Under the pieces are notes generated by a model. That model was not told where the DNA came from, did not search any database, and saw nothing but the letters and a program-made list of their open reading frames with translations. From Pseudomonas sp. CC120222-01a (lineage in GTDB: Bacteria; Pseudomonadota; Gammaproteobacteria; Pseudomonadales; Pseudomonadaceae), in the NCBI RefSeq assembly GCF_003097235.1, contig NZ_QEQQ01000011.1:62001-126000 (forward strand): 64,000 bases of DNA, written 5' to 3'. A program made the translations under genes and the position numbers. Below are positions 34,233 through 44,862 of this stretch, piece after piece. Position 1 is the stretch's first letter; every line of letters starts with the position of its first letter.

Positions 34233-34691
34233 TCAGCACAGCTCGCGTACTTCGGCTTGCGGTACCAGTTTCAGGTACTGCTCCATGCTCATGTGGATCA
34301 GGTGATCGTGGTCACCCGCCTCCAGGTAGACATCGCCCTGGCGGGTAAGACTCGAATCGAGCAGCATCTTGATCTGATAGGCGTCACCCATTGCCGGGAT
34401 GGCACCCCTTTCGCAGTCACCGAACAGCATCGGCAAGGCGCTTTCGCGGGTCAGTTGCCAGGCGCCGGACATGCGCACCTTGCTCATGTCCATGTGCCGG
34501 TTGGCCGGTAGCACGGCCATGATGTAATTGCCATGGCGGTCGTCGAGCATGACCGACTTGGCCACCCGCTCGGCAGGTACGCCAGCCGTGCGCGCCGACT
34601 CAAGGCTGGTGGCCGAGTGTGGATGGGGAATGATGTCGTAATCGCAGTTGGCCTGGTCCAGGCGCTGCTGCAGGGTCTTGGCCATACGCAT
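34233..34691 (-). CDS. YbaK/EbsC-type aminoacyl-tRNA deacylase
   Basis: 152 residues of the YbaK/ProX superfamily, which hydrolyses mischarged tRNAs. Visible features are AKSVMLDDRHGNYIMAVLPANRHMD, with the lysine used for deacylation, and CERGAIPAMGDAYQIKMLLDSSL. GGAGG six bases before the ATG at 34691 fixes the start. The mischarged amino acid it edits is not predictable from sequence. Confidence 0.82.
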   Translation of the reverse strand: MRMAKTLQQRLDQANCDYDIIPHPHSATSLESARTAGVPAERVAKSVMLDDRHGNYIMAVLPANRHMDMSKVRMSGAWQLTRESALPMLFGDCERGAIPAMGDAYQIKMLLDSSLTRQGDVYLEAGDHDHLIHMSMEQYLKLVPQAEVRELC

Positions 34692-34789
34692 GATGCACCT
34701 CCGGTTTCGCCCCCCAACTTCCAATTTTAGGCCTTGGGCCGGCAGGCATGGCTAAACTTCAAACAGAGAGGTCAACGAGGTGACGACAG

Positions 34790-36139
34790 GTGTTCACTCG
34801 ATGTTGCCGCTGCTTGCTGCTGTTGCTGCTGTTTGGCCTTGCCCCGGCCAGCCAGGCAGCGCCCGGCAGTGTCTGGGTGCTGGGCATCGATGACGCCATC
34901 GGTCCGGCCAGCGCCGACTACCTGATTCGCAACCTCGAACAGGCCAAGGCCCAGGGTGCCCAGTTGGTGGTGCTGCGCCTGGACACCCCCGGCGGGCTGG
35001 ACAGCGCCATGCGCCAGATGATCAAGGCGATTCTCGCAAGCCCGGTGCCGGTCGCCAGCTACGTTGCCCCCAGCGGCGCCCGTGCCGCCAGCGCCGGCAC
35101 CTACATTCTCTATGCCAGCCACGTCGCCGCCATGGCCCCAGGGACCAACCTCGGCGCCGCTACACCCGTGCAGATCGGTGGCCCGCCCGGGGTGCCGAAG
35201 GATGACAAGGCCAAGCCCGGCGACGATGAACAAACCCTGGCCCGCAAACAGGTCAATGATGCCGCTGCCTATATCCGCGGCCTGGCCCAACTGCGCGGAC
35301 GCAACGCCGACTGGGCGGAACAGGCGGTGCGCGAGGCGGTCAGCCTGTCAGCCAGCGAGGCGCTGCGCCTGAAGGTGATCGACCAGGTGGCCAACGACCT
35401 GCCCGACCTGATGCGCCAGCTCGACGGCAAGACGCTGGTTGCCGCTGGCCAGCCGCAGCTCCTGCAAACCCGGGATGCCGCCTTGATCGAGCATCTGCCC
35501 GACTGGCGCACGCGCCTGCTGGCCGTCATCACCAACCCCAGCGTGGCGCTCATCCTGATCATGATCGGGGTGTACGGCCTGCTGTTCGAGTTCATGAACC
35601 CAGGCTCGGCACTGGGTGGCGTGGTCGGTGGCATCTGCCTGCTGCTGGCACTGTATGCCCTGCAACTGCTACCGGTGAGCTTCGCCGGCGTGGCGCTGAT
35701 CCTGCTCGGCATCGCCTTCATGATCGCCGAGGCGTTCCTGCCCAGCTTCGGCGTGGTCGGTCTTGGCGGCATCGTCGCCTTCGTGGTCGGCGCCGTGATC
35801 CTGATCGACACCGATGCACCGGGGTTCGGTATCCCGCTGGTGCTGATCGGCACCCTCGCCGTGCTCTCGGCGCTGCTGATCGGCGGTGTGCTGGGCATGG
35901 CCATCAAGGCGCGACGACGGGCGCTGGTCAGCGGTGACGCTGGCCTGGTCGGCAGCCTGGTGACGGTCACCCAGGTGATGGCGGACAACCCGTTCTGCGG
36001 CTCGGTCCAGGCCCAGGGCGAACAATGGCAAGCCCAGTGCGACACGCCGCTGCAGGCCGGGCAGAACGTCCGGGTCATGGCACGCCATGGCGTGATGCTG
36101 GAAGTGAGCGCCGCCGCGCCCGCGGCGCAAGGAGGCTGA
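34790..36139 (+). CDS. NfeD family membrane serine protease
   Basis: 449 residues starting with GTG. A signal peptide (about 1-23) is followed by a ClpP-like protease domain with the serine in [14 protein letters not shown], then four or five membrane segments (about 235-380) and a C-terminal OB-fold NfeD domain. These proteases partner with SPFH proteins and cleave stomatin-like membrane proteins. The slipin gene begins two bases after its stop, so the pair is one operon. Confidence 0.88.
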   Translation: MFTRCCRCLLLLLLFGLAPASQAAPGSVWVLGIDDAIGPASADYLIRNLEQAKAQGAQLVVLRLDTPGGLDSAMRQMIKAILASPVPVASYVAPSGARAASAGTYILYASHVAAMAPGTNLGAATPVQIGGPPGVPKDDKAKPGDDEQTLARKQVNDAAAYIRGLAQLRGRNADWAEQAVREAVSLSASEALRLKVIDQVANDLPDLMRQLDGKTLVAAGQPQLLQTRDAALIEHLPDWRTRLLAVITNPSVALILIMIGVYGLLFEFMNPGSALGGVVGGICLLLALYALQLLPVSFAGVALILLGIAFMIAEAFLPSFGVVGLGGIVAFVVGAVILIDTDAPGFGIPLVLIGTLAVLSALLIGGVLGMAIKARRRALVSGDAGLVGSLVTVTQVMADNPFCGSVQAQGEQWQAQCDTPLQAGQNVRVMARHGVMLEVSAAAPAAQGG

Positions 36140-36141
36140 CG

Positions 36142-36894
36142 ATGTTCATGCAAGTGGGTTTCGGTGCCGTGCTGATCGTGCTGGCCATGCTGTTGCTGTC
36201 GGCATTCCGCATCCTTCGCGAGTACGAGCGTGGCGTGGTGTTCCAGTTGGGGCGCTTCTGGCAGGTCAAGGGGCCGGGGCTGATCCTGCTGATTCCGGTC
36301 ATCCAGCAGATGGTCCGGGTCGACTTGCGTACCGTGGTGCTGGATGTGCCGCCACAGGATGTGATCACCCGCGACAATGTGTCGGTGAAGGTCAATGCGG
36401 TGCTGTATTTCCGTGTGCTCGACCCGCAGAAGGCGATCATCCAGGTCGAGGACTTCCTCGTCGCCACCAGCCAGTTGGCGCAGACCACCTTGCGTGCAGT
36501 GCTGGGCAAGCACGAACTGGACGAACTGCTGGCCGAGCGCGAGCAGCTGAATCTGGATATCCGCCAGGTACTGGACGCACAGACCGATGCCTGGGGCATC
36601 AAGGTCGCCAACGTCGAGATCAAGCATGTCGACCTCAACGAGTCGATGGTCCGCGCCATCGCCCGTCAGGCGGAGGCCGAGCGGGAACGGCGGGCCAAGG
36701 TGATCCATGCCGAGGGTGAGTTGCAGGCGTCGGAGAAGCTGATGCAGGCCGCGCAGATGCTCAGCAAGGAGCCGGGGGCCATGCAGTTGCGTTACATGCA
36801 GACGCTGGGGGCGATTGCCGGGGACAAGAGCTCGACCATCGTCTTTCCGCTGCCGGTCGATTTGCTCAAGGGTCTGGTGGACAAGCAGAAATAG
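36142..36894 (+). CDS. Slipin/stomatin-like SPFH-band 7 protein
   Basis: 250 residues. An N-terminal membrane anchor ([16 protein letters not shown]) is followed by the SPFH domain ([22 protein letters not shown]..., [20 protein letters not shown]) and a coiled-coil C-terminus rich in Glu/Ala ([19 protein letters not shown]). It forms membrane microdomain scaffolds and is the partner and probable substrate of the upstream NfeD protease. GGAGG lies before the ATG. A REP element follows directly. Confidence 0.9.
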   Translation: MFMQVGFGAVLIVLAMLLLSAFRILREYERGVVFQLGRFWQVKGPGLILLIPVIQQMVRVDLRTVVLDVPPQDVITRDNVSVKVNAVLYFRVLDPQKAIIQVEDFLVATSQLAQTTLRAVLGKHELDELLAEREQLNLDIRQVLDAQTDAWGIKVANVEIKHVDLNESMVRAIARQAEAERERRAKVIHAEGELQASEKLMQAAQMLSKEPGAMQLRYMQTLGAIAGDKSSTIVFPLPVDLLKGLVDKQK

Positions 36895-37004
36895 CTGGGG
36901 GCGCTCTGCGCCCCTTTCGCGACACAAGGCCGCTCCTACAGGAGATAGCGTTCCCTTGTAGGAGCGGCCTTGTGTCGCGAAAGGGCTGCAAAGCAGCCCC
37001 AGGG
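36895..37004. repeat. REP/BIME palindrome, type A
   Basis: The arms CTGGGGGCGCTCTGCGCCCCTT... and ...GGGCTGCAAAGCAGCCCCAG both contain TTTCGCGACACAAGGCCGCTC or its inverse. It lies between the convergent slipin and LysE-type genes. Confidence 0.85.
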
Positions 37005-37009
37005 ATTTG

Positions 37010-37642
37010 TCAGATCGGCGCCCGGCGCAAAGTGGCCAGGAAGGTGGCCGCACCAATGAACAAGCCTGCAAAGGTGCGGTTCAGACGCTTTTGCTGCTTG
37101 GGCGTGCGCAGCAGGCGCAACACCCGCGAAGCCAGCCCGGTGTAACCCGCCATCACCAGCATGTCGACGGAGATCATGGTCACGGTGATCGCGATGTACT
37201 GCGGCAGCAGCGGCGCGTGCGGGTTGATGAACTGCGGCAGCACCGCGAGCATGAACACCAGCGCCTTGGGGTTGCTGACGTTGACCAGGAAGCCACGGAA
37301 CACCAGGCTCAGCGGCTTGCCGATCGGGCGCACGCCGGATTCGTCAGCCATGTCCATGGGCAGGGCGCGCCACTGCTTGTAGGCCAGGTAGACCAGGTAG
37401 CCCACGCCGAACCACTTGATGACCTGGAAGGCGGTGGCAGAAGCGGCAAGGATGGCGCCGACGCCGGCGGCAATGATGGCGATCTGCACGATCAGGCCCA
37501 GTTGCAGGCCCAGGGCATTCCAGTAGCCACGCCAGAAACCGTACTGTAGCCCGCTGGACATCGAGGCAATCGCCCCGGCACCCGGCGACAGGCTGATCAC
37601 CCAGCACGCGGCAAAGAAGCCCAACCACACTTCCATCGACAT
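37010..37642 (-). CDS. LysE/RhtB-family amino-acid exporter
   Basis: 210 residues with six predicted membrane segments. The family start is EVWLGFFAACWVISLSPGAGAIASMSSGL and the central signature FLVNVSNPKALVFMLAVLPQF. It exports amino acids or homoserine-lactone-like compounds; the substrate is not readable. The ATG at 37642 has an AGG-type site upstream. It is transcribed alone, flanked by REP elements on both sides. Confidence 0.87.
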   Translation of the reverse strand: MSMEVWLGFFAACWVISLSPGAGAIASMSSGLQYGFWRGYWNALGLQLGLIVQIAIIAAGVGAILAASATAFQVIKWFGVGYLVYLAYKQWRALPMDMADESGVRPIGKPLSLVFRGFLVNVSNPKALVFMLAVLPQFINPHAPLLPQYIAITVTMISVDMLVMAGYTGLASRVLRLLRTPKQQKRLNRTFAGLFIGAATFLATLRRAPI

Positions 37643-37732
37643 CACACACCTCGCTCAACAATTGTTGCAAAACGTTAAGCTAAGGTTTTGGCGAAAAAAT
37701 AACCAGCAAATTCTGCGGGCATTCTATTGCCG

Positions 37733-37836
37733 GTGCTGGCCTCTTCGCGGGCACGCCCGCTCCCACAGAAAAATCACCGACTTCAATGCCTGTGAAGTAC
37801 CTGTGGGAGCGGGCGTGCCCGCGAAGGGGCCAGCAC
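37733..37836. repeat. REP/BIME palindrome, type B
   Basis: Arms GTGCTGGCCTCTTCGCGGGC... and ...GCCCGCGAAGGGGCCAGCAC with the CTCCCACAG/CTGTGGGAG core. It lies upstream of the LysE-type gene and downstream of the ABC-F gene. Confidence 0.85.
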
Positions 37837-37852
37837 TGGCAACATCAATGGA

Positions 37853-39763
<1,911 letters not shown>

Positions 39764-39813
39764 AGTGGTCGCGGAGTCTACCAGCTTCCTCGGCCCGCAG
39801 CGTGAGTGGAATC

Positions 39814-40296
39814 ATGTACACCGACCTGTGGAATCACGCCCTGGCGCTGTATGCGCGCCCGGGAGTCGAAACGGCTTGCCTGGATATTCAGGCGATGGGG
39901 GGCGACGTCTGCCTGCTGCTCTGTGCAACCTGGTTGCAGGCCCATGCAGTCGCCTTCAGTGAAGCGCGCGCCCAGGCACTGCAAGCGATTGCCGAACCGT
40001 GGCAAGACGAAGTGGTTATGCCGCTACGCAGCCTGCGCCAGCAATGGCGCACAGTCGCGCAGCACGATCCGCACCTGGCGGCGTTGCGTGAGCAGGTGAA
40101 GGGGCTGGAGTTACAAGCAGAGAAGCAGTTGCTGGAACGGCTGCAAACCTGTGCACAACAATGGCTCACAGGCTCGCTCGAGCCCACGGACGATTGGCTG
40201 GACCGGCTGGCACCGGACCAGGCCCGCGGCCACGACGCGCTGGTGAGCTTGCGCGTCGCGGCCGCAGCGCTTCAGGAGGCCGAAGACGGCGTCTGA
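39814..40296 (+). CDS. TIGR02444 family protein
   Basis: 160 residues. The family hallmarks are DLWNHALALYARPGVETACLDIQAMGGDVCLLLCATWL and PLRSLRQQWR. It is a small, mainly helical cytoplasmic protein of unknown function conserved in gammaproteobacteria. The ATG at 39814 is preferred; a GTG at 39802 is in frame. The last 25 bp overlap the end of convergent algP. Confidence 0.8.
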   Translation: MYTDLWNHALALYARPGVETACLDIQAMGGDVCLLLCATWLQAHAVAFSEARAQALQAIAEPWQDEVVMPLRSLRQQWRTVAQHDPHLAALREQVKGLELQAEKQLLERLQTCAQQWLTGSLEPTDDWLDRLAPDQARGHDALVSLRVAAAALQEAEDGV

Positions 40297-41294
40297 GCTG
40301 GGGTGCTGGCGGGTGCCGAGGGAGCGGCTGGAGCTACCGAGTTGGTTGCTGGCGCACTGGCGGCTGGGGTAGCCGGTTTGGCGGCGACAGGTTTTGCTGG
40401 AGCCTTCGCTGCAGGTTTGGCTGCTGGCTTGGCGGCTGCAGGTTTGGCCGGCGCTTTGACAGCGGCAGGTCTGGCTGCTGGTTTAGCAGCTGCTGGCTTG
40501 GCTGGAGCCTTGGCGGCTGCAGGTTTGGCGGCAACAGGTTTGGCAGCTGGCTTGGCGGCAGCGGTTCTGGCCGGGGCCTTGGCTGCTGCAGACTTGGCGG
40601 CCACTGGCTTGGCAGGGGCCTTGGCAGCGGCCGTTTTTGCGGCTGGCTTGGCGGCAGGTTTGGCGGCGGCAGTTCTGGCCGGGGCTTTGGCTGCTGCAGG
40701 CTTGGCGGCCGCTGGTTTAGCTGCAGGCTTCGCAGCAGCAGCTTTCGCGGCTGGCTTGGCGGCAGGTTTGGCTGCGGCGGCGCGAGCTGGGGTCTTGGTT
40801 GCAGCCGGCTTGGCCGGGGCCTTGGCGGCAGGCTTGGCGGTGCTGCGGGCCGGTGCCTTGGCAGCAGCTGGCTTCGCGGTCTTGGCAGCCACTGCACGCT
40901 GATCGAGTGCCTTGCCAGCGGCCTCACGGACCTTGCCGACACCTTGAGCTAGTTTCAGGCTTTCCTGGGCATCGCGCTTGAGTTGCTGAATATAGGTACG
41001 CGTCTGGGTCTGGCGTTCCTTGAGCGAGTCGAGCAATGCTTCAAGTTCACCAATAACCTTTTGTGCCTTGTTCTGCGCCTTGGCTTTACCTGCCTTGGCC
41101 GAATCCTGCAACTTCAGACGACCGTTATGCAGTTTTTCCTGGGCTTTGCCGCGCTGCTTTTCCAACTTGGCCAGCAATTTCTCCGCATCAGCCAGCGCTT
41201 GCGAGCAGGCCTCTTCCAAGTGTTCGAGCAGGCTGCCCGAAAGTTGCTGGAGCAGGTGTAACGGCGTATTTACTGGCTTCTTTTTAGCCGACAT
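40272..41294 (-). CDS. algP: AlgP histone-like regulator with Lys-Pro-Ala-Ala repeats
   Basis: 340 residues. The N-terminal ~130 residues are helical and coiled-coil. The remaining ~200 residues are almost only AAKPAA/KAPA-type repeats, like the tail of histone H1, giving a strongly basic DNA-binding domain. In P. aeruginosa AlgP (AlgR3) affects algD transcription and the repeat length is phase-variable. AGGAGG before the ATG sets the start. It lies close to algQ and fkpA-like genes as in P. aeruginosa. Confidence 0.9.
   Translation of the reverse strand: MSAKKKPVNTPLHLLQQLSGSLLEHLEEACSQALADAEKLLAKLEKQRGKAQEKLHNGRLKLQDSAKAGKAKAQNKAQKVIGELEALLDSLKERQTQTRTYIQQLKRDAQESLKLAQGVGKVREAAGKALDQRAVAAKTAKPAAAKAPARSTAKPAAKAPAKPAATKTPARAAAAKPAAKPAAKAAAAKPAAKPAAAKPAAAKAPARTAAAKPAAKPAAKTAAAKAPAKPVAAKSAAAKAPARTAAAKPAAKPVAAKPAAAKAPAKPAAAKPAARPAAVKAPAKPAAAKPAAKPAAKAPAKPVAAKPATPAASAPATNSVAPAAPSAPASTPAQTPSSAS
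40303..40890 (-). repeat. Low-complexity KPAA-coding repeat tract in algP
   Basis: Dozens of 12-24 bp units encoding AKPAA/KAPA run without interruption through the 3' two-thirds of algP. They create long open frames in other phases and are prone to slippage. Confidence 0.85.
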
Positions 41295-41518
41295 GGTTTA
41301 CCTCCTGGCTGACGAGATTGCGGCTCATACTATGCTTCTGCTGCTACCGCCGCTAGGGCATGTTGACAGTATTGATGGCGCCGCGTTGCATGCCTGGGCA
41401 AAGTTGTTGTCTTGCAGCTCCGTGCAAGTGTAGTTGCTTAACAAAACGTTGCTGATATTTACACATGTCGGGACAACAACGCTGGCATACTTCCCCGCTC
41501 ATCGAGCTGGAGTTAGAC

Positions 41519-42184
41519 ATGCCGCGTTATCTTGCTTTCGGCCTGTGCCTGATGGCGCCATTCACCCTGGCCGCCAACGATACCGCCCCTGCCAACGATC
41601 AAGACCTGGCCTACAGCCTCGGCGCCAGCCTGGGTGAGCGCCTGCGTCAGGAAGTGCCCGGCCTGCAACTGGATGCGCTGGTCGAAGGCCTGCGCCAGTC
41701 CTATCAGGGCCAGCCATTGAAACTCGACAAGGCGCGGATGGAGGCGATTCTGCAGCAGCACGAAGAGCAGGCCGGCGCTGCCGCCGAGCAAGCTGAAGTG
41801 GCCAAGTTGCAGGCCGTGGAAACGCGCTTCATGGCCAACGAGCGGGCCCGTGCCGGCGTGCACGAGCTGCCGGAAGGCATTCTGTACAGCGAGCTGAAAG
41901 CGGGTAATGGCGCGCAAGCCAAAGCCGGCGGCAAGGTGCAGGTGCGCTATGTCGGCAGGCTGCCGGATGGTTCGGTGTTCGACCAAAACCAGCAACCGCA
42001 GTGGTTCAGCCTGGACTCGGTAATCGAAGGCTGGCAGGTCGCACTGCCACGCATGAAAGCGGGTTCGACCTGGCGCCTGGTGATCCCCTCGGCACAGGCC
42101 TACGGTGCCGAGGGCGCAGGTGACCTGATCGCGCCCTACACGCCGCTGGTATTTGAAATCGAGTTACTGGCGGTCGGCGACTGA
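41519..42184 (+). CDS. FKBP-type peptidyl-prolyl isomerase (FkpA/Mip-like)
   Basis: 221 residues. A signal peptide (MPRYLAFGLCLMAPFTLAA) exports it to the periplasm. An N-terminal dimerisation helix domain (about 20-115) precedes the FKBP domain (KVQVRYVGRLPDGSVFDQ ... GWQVALPRMKAGSTWRLVIPSAQAYGAEG). It catalyses proline isomerisation and acts as a folding helper. GGAG seven bases before the ATG at 41519 fixes the start. Confidence 0.88.
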   Translation: MPRYLAFGLCLMAPFTLAANDTAPANDQDLAYSLGASLGERLRQEVPGLQLDALVEGLRQSYQGQPLKLDKARMEAILQQHEEQAGAAAEQAEVAKLQAVETRFMANERARAGVHELPEGILYSELKAGNGAQAKAGGKVQVRYVGRLPDGSVFDQNQQPQWFSLDSVIEGWQVALPRMKAGSTWRLVIPSAQAYGAEGAGDLIAPYTPLVFEIELLAVGD

Positions 42185-42193
42185 CGCCGACCT

Positions 42194-42664
42194 TCAGGCT
42201 TCGACCGCGCCCTCTTCCTTGTGCGCGTTGTGCAGTACCTCGATCAGGCAGTCTTCGAGTTCGAAGCGTTCGTGCAACAGGCTGCCCAACTTGCCGAGCT
42301 TCTCGGCGAAGCGCTCGGTGTCCTTGCATTCGCCCTTCTCGCAGTGGTCATTGAAGGCCAGTGCAATCTGGGTAATGTCGTTGATCCGCGGGTTGATCTC
42401 TTCGGCCAGCTTGAGCGCCTTCTCATCCCCGAATGCCTTGGCCTCGGTGACCAGCTGCTCACTGACTTCGAAGTGCCAGGCCGACACATAGTCGACCAGC
42501 ACCGCGCAGAAATCGCGATTCTTGTCCTTGTCGGCAAAAGCCGGCTTGGCGTCGCGCAAGGTGCGGAAAGCCTGAACCAGCTCCTCGCGTTCCTCGAGCC
42601 AACGGTCGATCAGCTTGTGAACCCCACCCCAGCGTTCCTGGGCGTTCTGACAACTATCGAGCAT
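42194..42664 (-). CDS. algQ: Anti-sigma-70 factor AlgQ (Rsd family)
   Basis: 156 residues, the usual length of Rsd/AlgQ, a helical protein that binds region 4 of sigma-70 and shifts RNA polymerase to other sigma factors. Family segments are ERWGGVHKLIDRWLEEREELV and YVSAWHFEVSEQL. In P. aeruginosa AlgQ influences alginate and siderophore genes. The ATG at 42664 has GAAGAG upstream. It is convergent with the FKBP gene, 9 bp apart. Confidence 0.92.
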   Translation of the reverse strand: MLDSCQNAQERWGGVHKLIDRWLEEREELVQAFRTLRDAKPAFADKDKNRDFCAVLVDYVSAWHFEVSEQLVTEAKAFGDEKALKLAEEINPRINDITQIALAFNDHCEKGECKDTERFAEKLGKLGSLLHERFELEDCLIEVLHNAHKEEGAVEA

Positions 42665-42896
42665 GGCGATCTCTTCCCTTCTGGGTAGATGCCGCTGCAC
42701 CTCGCACTACGACCGTGCAGCACAAAGGTGACATCAGCAGGACGGCATCGAGCAGTTGTGTTTTCGGTATGCGTGCTGGGAGATTATTCCCGCGCGTGCT
42801 TAGCATCAAGGTACGCAGAGGACAAAGTTCATACAAGTGTTTAATACCCCGATGCACCACCATTGGTCGCGCTATCGGCCGCCAGCCTGCGCCAGG

Positions 42897-43403
42897 TCAA
42901 GGATTGCCAAGCGAGCGGAAACGATACGCCAGCAGGCAGCTCAAGGGCAGCGCCGCCAGCAGCAGAAACGCCAGCAGGCTCCACTCCGGCAAGGTCAGGT
43001 CGAGGAAGCTCCAGGTCAGCGAGCGGCAATCGGGGCCGCCTAGCAGCAGTTGCCGCAAAGCTTCACGCCAGGACAGTTCGAACATGCGCCCGATGGGCAA
43101 CGGGCACAGGTGACTCGCATCATTCGCGCCCTGCAACCACACATGCCGCGCCGCCAACACGGCACCGCTGGCCGCGCACAGCATTGCCGTTCGCGCGTAA
43201 TGCCGAACCCCGGCAATACCCGGTGCATGCAGCGCCGCGCACAGGCAGACCAGCGCATAGACCCCCAACAATACCCGCTGGCTGAAACACAGCGGGCAAG
43301 GCACAAGCCCAAGGATACTTTCGAGATAGAAGGACGCGCCCAGCACCGCCAGCGAAGCAAGGCATGCCGGAATGAAAAGCGTGCGCAGACTGGCCGTCGG
43401 CAT
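42897..43403 (-). CDS. dsbB: Disulfide bond formation protein DsbB
   Basis: 168 residues with four membrane segments. It reoxidises DsbA and passes electrons to quinone. The two redox pairs are visible: C36-P-L-C39 in the first periplasmic loop and C100 / C126 in the second. Conserved SQRVLLGVYAL follows the first pair. It stands alone with its own promoter, 230 bp from algQ on the same strand. Confidence 0.9.
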   Translation of the reverse strand: MPTASLRTLFIPACLASLAVLGASFYLESILGLVPCPLCFSQRVLLGVYALVCLCAALHAPGIAGVRHYARTAMLCAASGAVLAARHVWLQGANDASHLCPLPIGRMFELSWREALRQLLLGGPDCRSLTWSFLDLTLPEWSLLAFLLLAALPLSCLLAYRFRSLGNP

Positions 43404-43586
43404 GGGAAGAAAGGTCCCGGGAAAGTTGAAGTGGCTTGGAACGGTAGAGGAAAGGCCGGGCTTTTTTCAAGGCACTACTGGAGTGACAAGTCGCTGTATT
43501 GCAAGGAAAGTCTCCATCCAAGCTGTAGGAAACTTCCGAAGAAGAGACTGTAGATCTAACTTATGACGCAGAACAAGTTACCAGGC

Positions 43587-43618
43587 CCATGAGCCCGCGC
43601 CCCTGCGCGGGCTCATGG
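43587..43618. terminator. Strong hairpin after hemY
   Basis: Perfect 14-bp arms CCATGAGCCCGCGC / GCGCGGGCTCATGG with a 4-base loop, five bases beyond the hemY stop. It has no T-run, so it may work as an mRNA-stabilising or Rho-aided end of the hem operon. Confidence 0.55.
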
Positions 43619-43623
43619 AGCGC

Positions 43624-44862
43624 TTAGGCGCGTACGCCCTCTGGCAGTGGCAGTGCCAGAAGACGCTCATCGAGCAGGCCAAGGCCTTCCTCGAACAGCT
43701 GATTGCTGCGTTCGGTTTCGCCCAGGCTGGCAAGCAGGCGCGCAAGCTCGGCACAGGCTTCCGGATTGCGCTCCATGCGCAGGCTGCTTTCGAGATAGTC
43801 GCGCGCCTTGCCCCACAGGCGGTTCTGCAGGCTCAGGCGGCCGAGTGTCAGCAACAGGCTCGGGTCTTCTGGGTGGGCCTTCAGCCAGCCTTCGGCGGTC
43901 TGTAGCTGACGCGCCGGGTCATCACCACGCACCAGGCCATACAGGCGCGCCAGGTGGCTTTCGTACTCACGCTTGAGCGCAGTACGCAGTACCTGCTCGG
44001 CTTCGCCCTGGGCACCCACCTGGCGCAGCTGTTCGGCATAGGCCAGCACTAGTTGCGGCTCCTGGCGCTGGGCCGCTGTCAGCTGCTGCCAGGCGCGTTC
44101 AAGGGCCTGCCGGGCACTTTGCGAATCCTCGCCACGGGTGGTCGCCAGGCCAAGGTTCTGGCCCCAGGCGCGCTTCTCCAATGCGGCAAGCTCGTCGGCC
44201 GGCAACACTTTGCCCTTGCGCAAGTCTGGTAGCAGGCGGATCAGCGCCGACCAATCACCTTGCTCCAGGTGCAGGCGCTGCAACAGGCGAAGGACCTGGG
44301 TGTTGTGGGGATGGCGCTCCCGCATGGCCAGCAGCGTCTCCAGGGCAGCATCGCGCTCGCCACGGTCCATCTGCAGTTGCGCATGGGTCAGGGCAATGGC
44401 CAGCTCAGCCTGGGGCTGGCGTTCCAACGCGCGCTCCAGCAGGTTGTCGCTGTCTTCCTTGCGCCCCTGCTCGTTGGCGGCGCGAGCGGCACCGAGGTAA
44501 TACAGCAGCGGCTGGCGCTCGGCCTCGGCGGCACGATGCAGGTGGCGCTGGGCACTGGCCCAGCGGCCCTCGGCCAGGTCCAGTTGGCCCTGCTCGATGG
44601 CGATCCGCACGCGTCGGCTGCGGTTGCGACGCGACCATGGGTTGACCACGCCACTGGAGGTCAGCACCAGGCCAACCAGGTAACGCAGCAGCAATAGCAA
44701 CACGATTACGCCAGCCAGCGCTCCGAGCGCCGCCCACAATCCGGACTGGTACCGGAAACCACCGTAGGAGATCAGCACGTAACCACTGTGCTTGGCTACC
44801 GCGATGCCCAAGGCCGCGGCAATCACGATCGCCAGTACGGCCAGCAAGTAGACACGCTTCAT
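43624..44862 (-). CDS. hemY: HemY, TPR-containing haem biosynthesis-associated membrane protein
   Basis: 412 residues. Two N-terminal membrane segments (LAVLAIVIAAALGIAVA; GLWAALGALAGVIVLLLLLRYLVGLVL) are followed by a cytoplasmic tetratricopeptide-repeat domain. It belongs to the proteobacterial HemY family, unrelated to Gram-positive protoporphyrinogen oxidase. Its role in haem synthesis is thought to be organisational. The ATG overlaps the hemX stop by 4 bp, and it ends the algR-hemCDXY gene run. Confidence 0.92.
   Translation of the reverse strand: MKRVYLLAVLAIVIAAALGIAVAKHSGYVLISYGGFRYQSGLWAALGALAGVIVLLLLLRYLVGLVLTSSGVVNPWSRRNRSRRVRIAIEQGQLDLAEGRWASAQRHLHRAAEAERQPLLYYLGAARAANEQGRKEDSDNLLERALERQPQAELAIALTHAQLQMDRGERDAALETLLAMRERHPHNTQVLRLLQRLHLEQGDWSALIRLLPDLRKGKVLPADELAALEKRAWGQNLGLATTRGEDSQSARQALERAWQQLTAAQRQEPQLVLAYAEQLRQVGAQGEAEQVLRTALKREYESHLARLYGLVRGDDPARQLQTAEGWLKAHPEDPSLLLTLGRLSLQNRLWGKARDYLESSLRMERNPEACAELARLLASLGETERSNQLFEEGLGLLDERLLALPLPEGVRA

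Noticed and set aside
40303..40902. Plus-strand Gly/Ala/Leu-rich frame and Ser/Pro-rich minus frame over algP
   Set aside because: Both arise from the tandem repeats of algP read in other phases.
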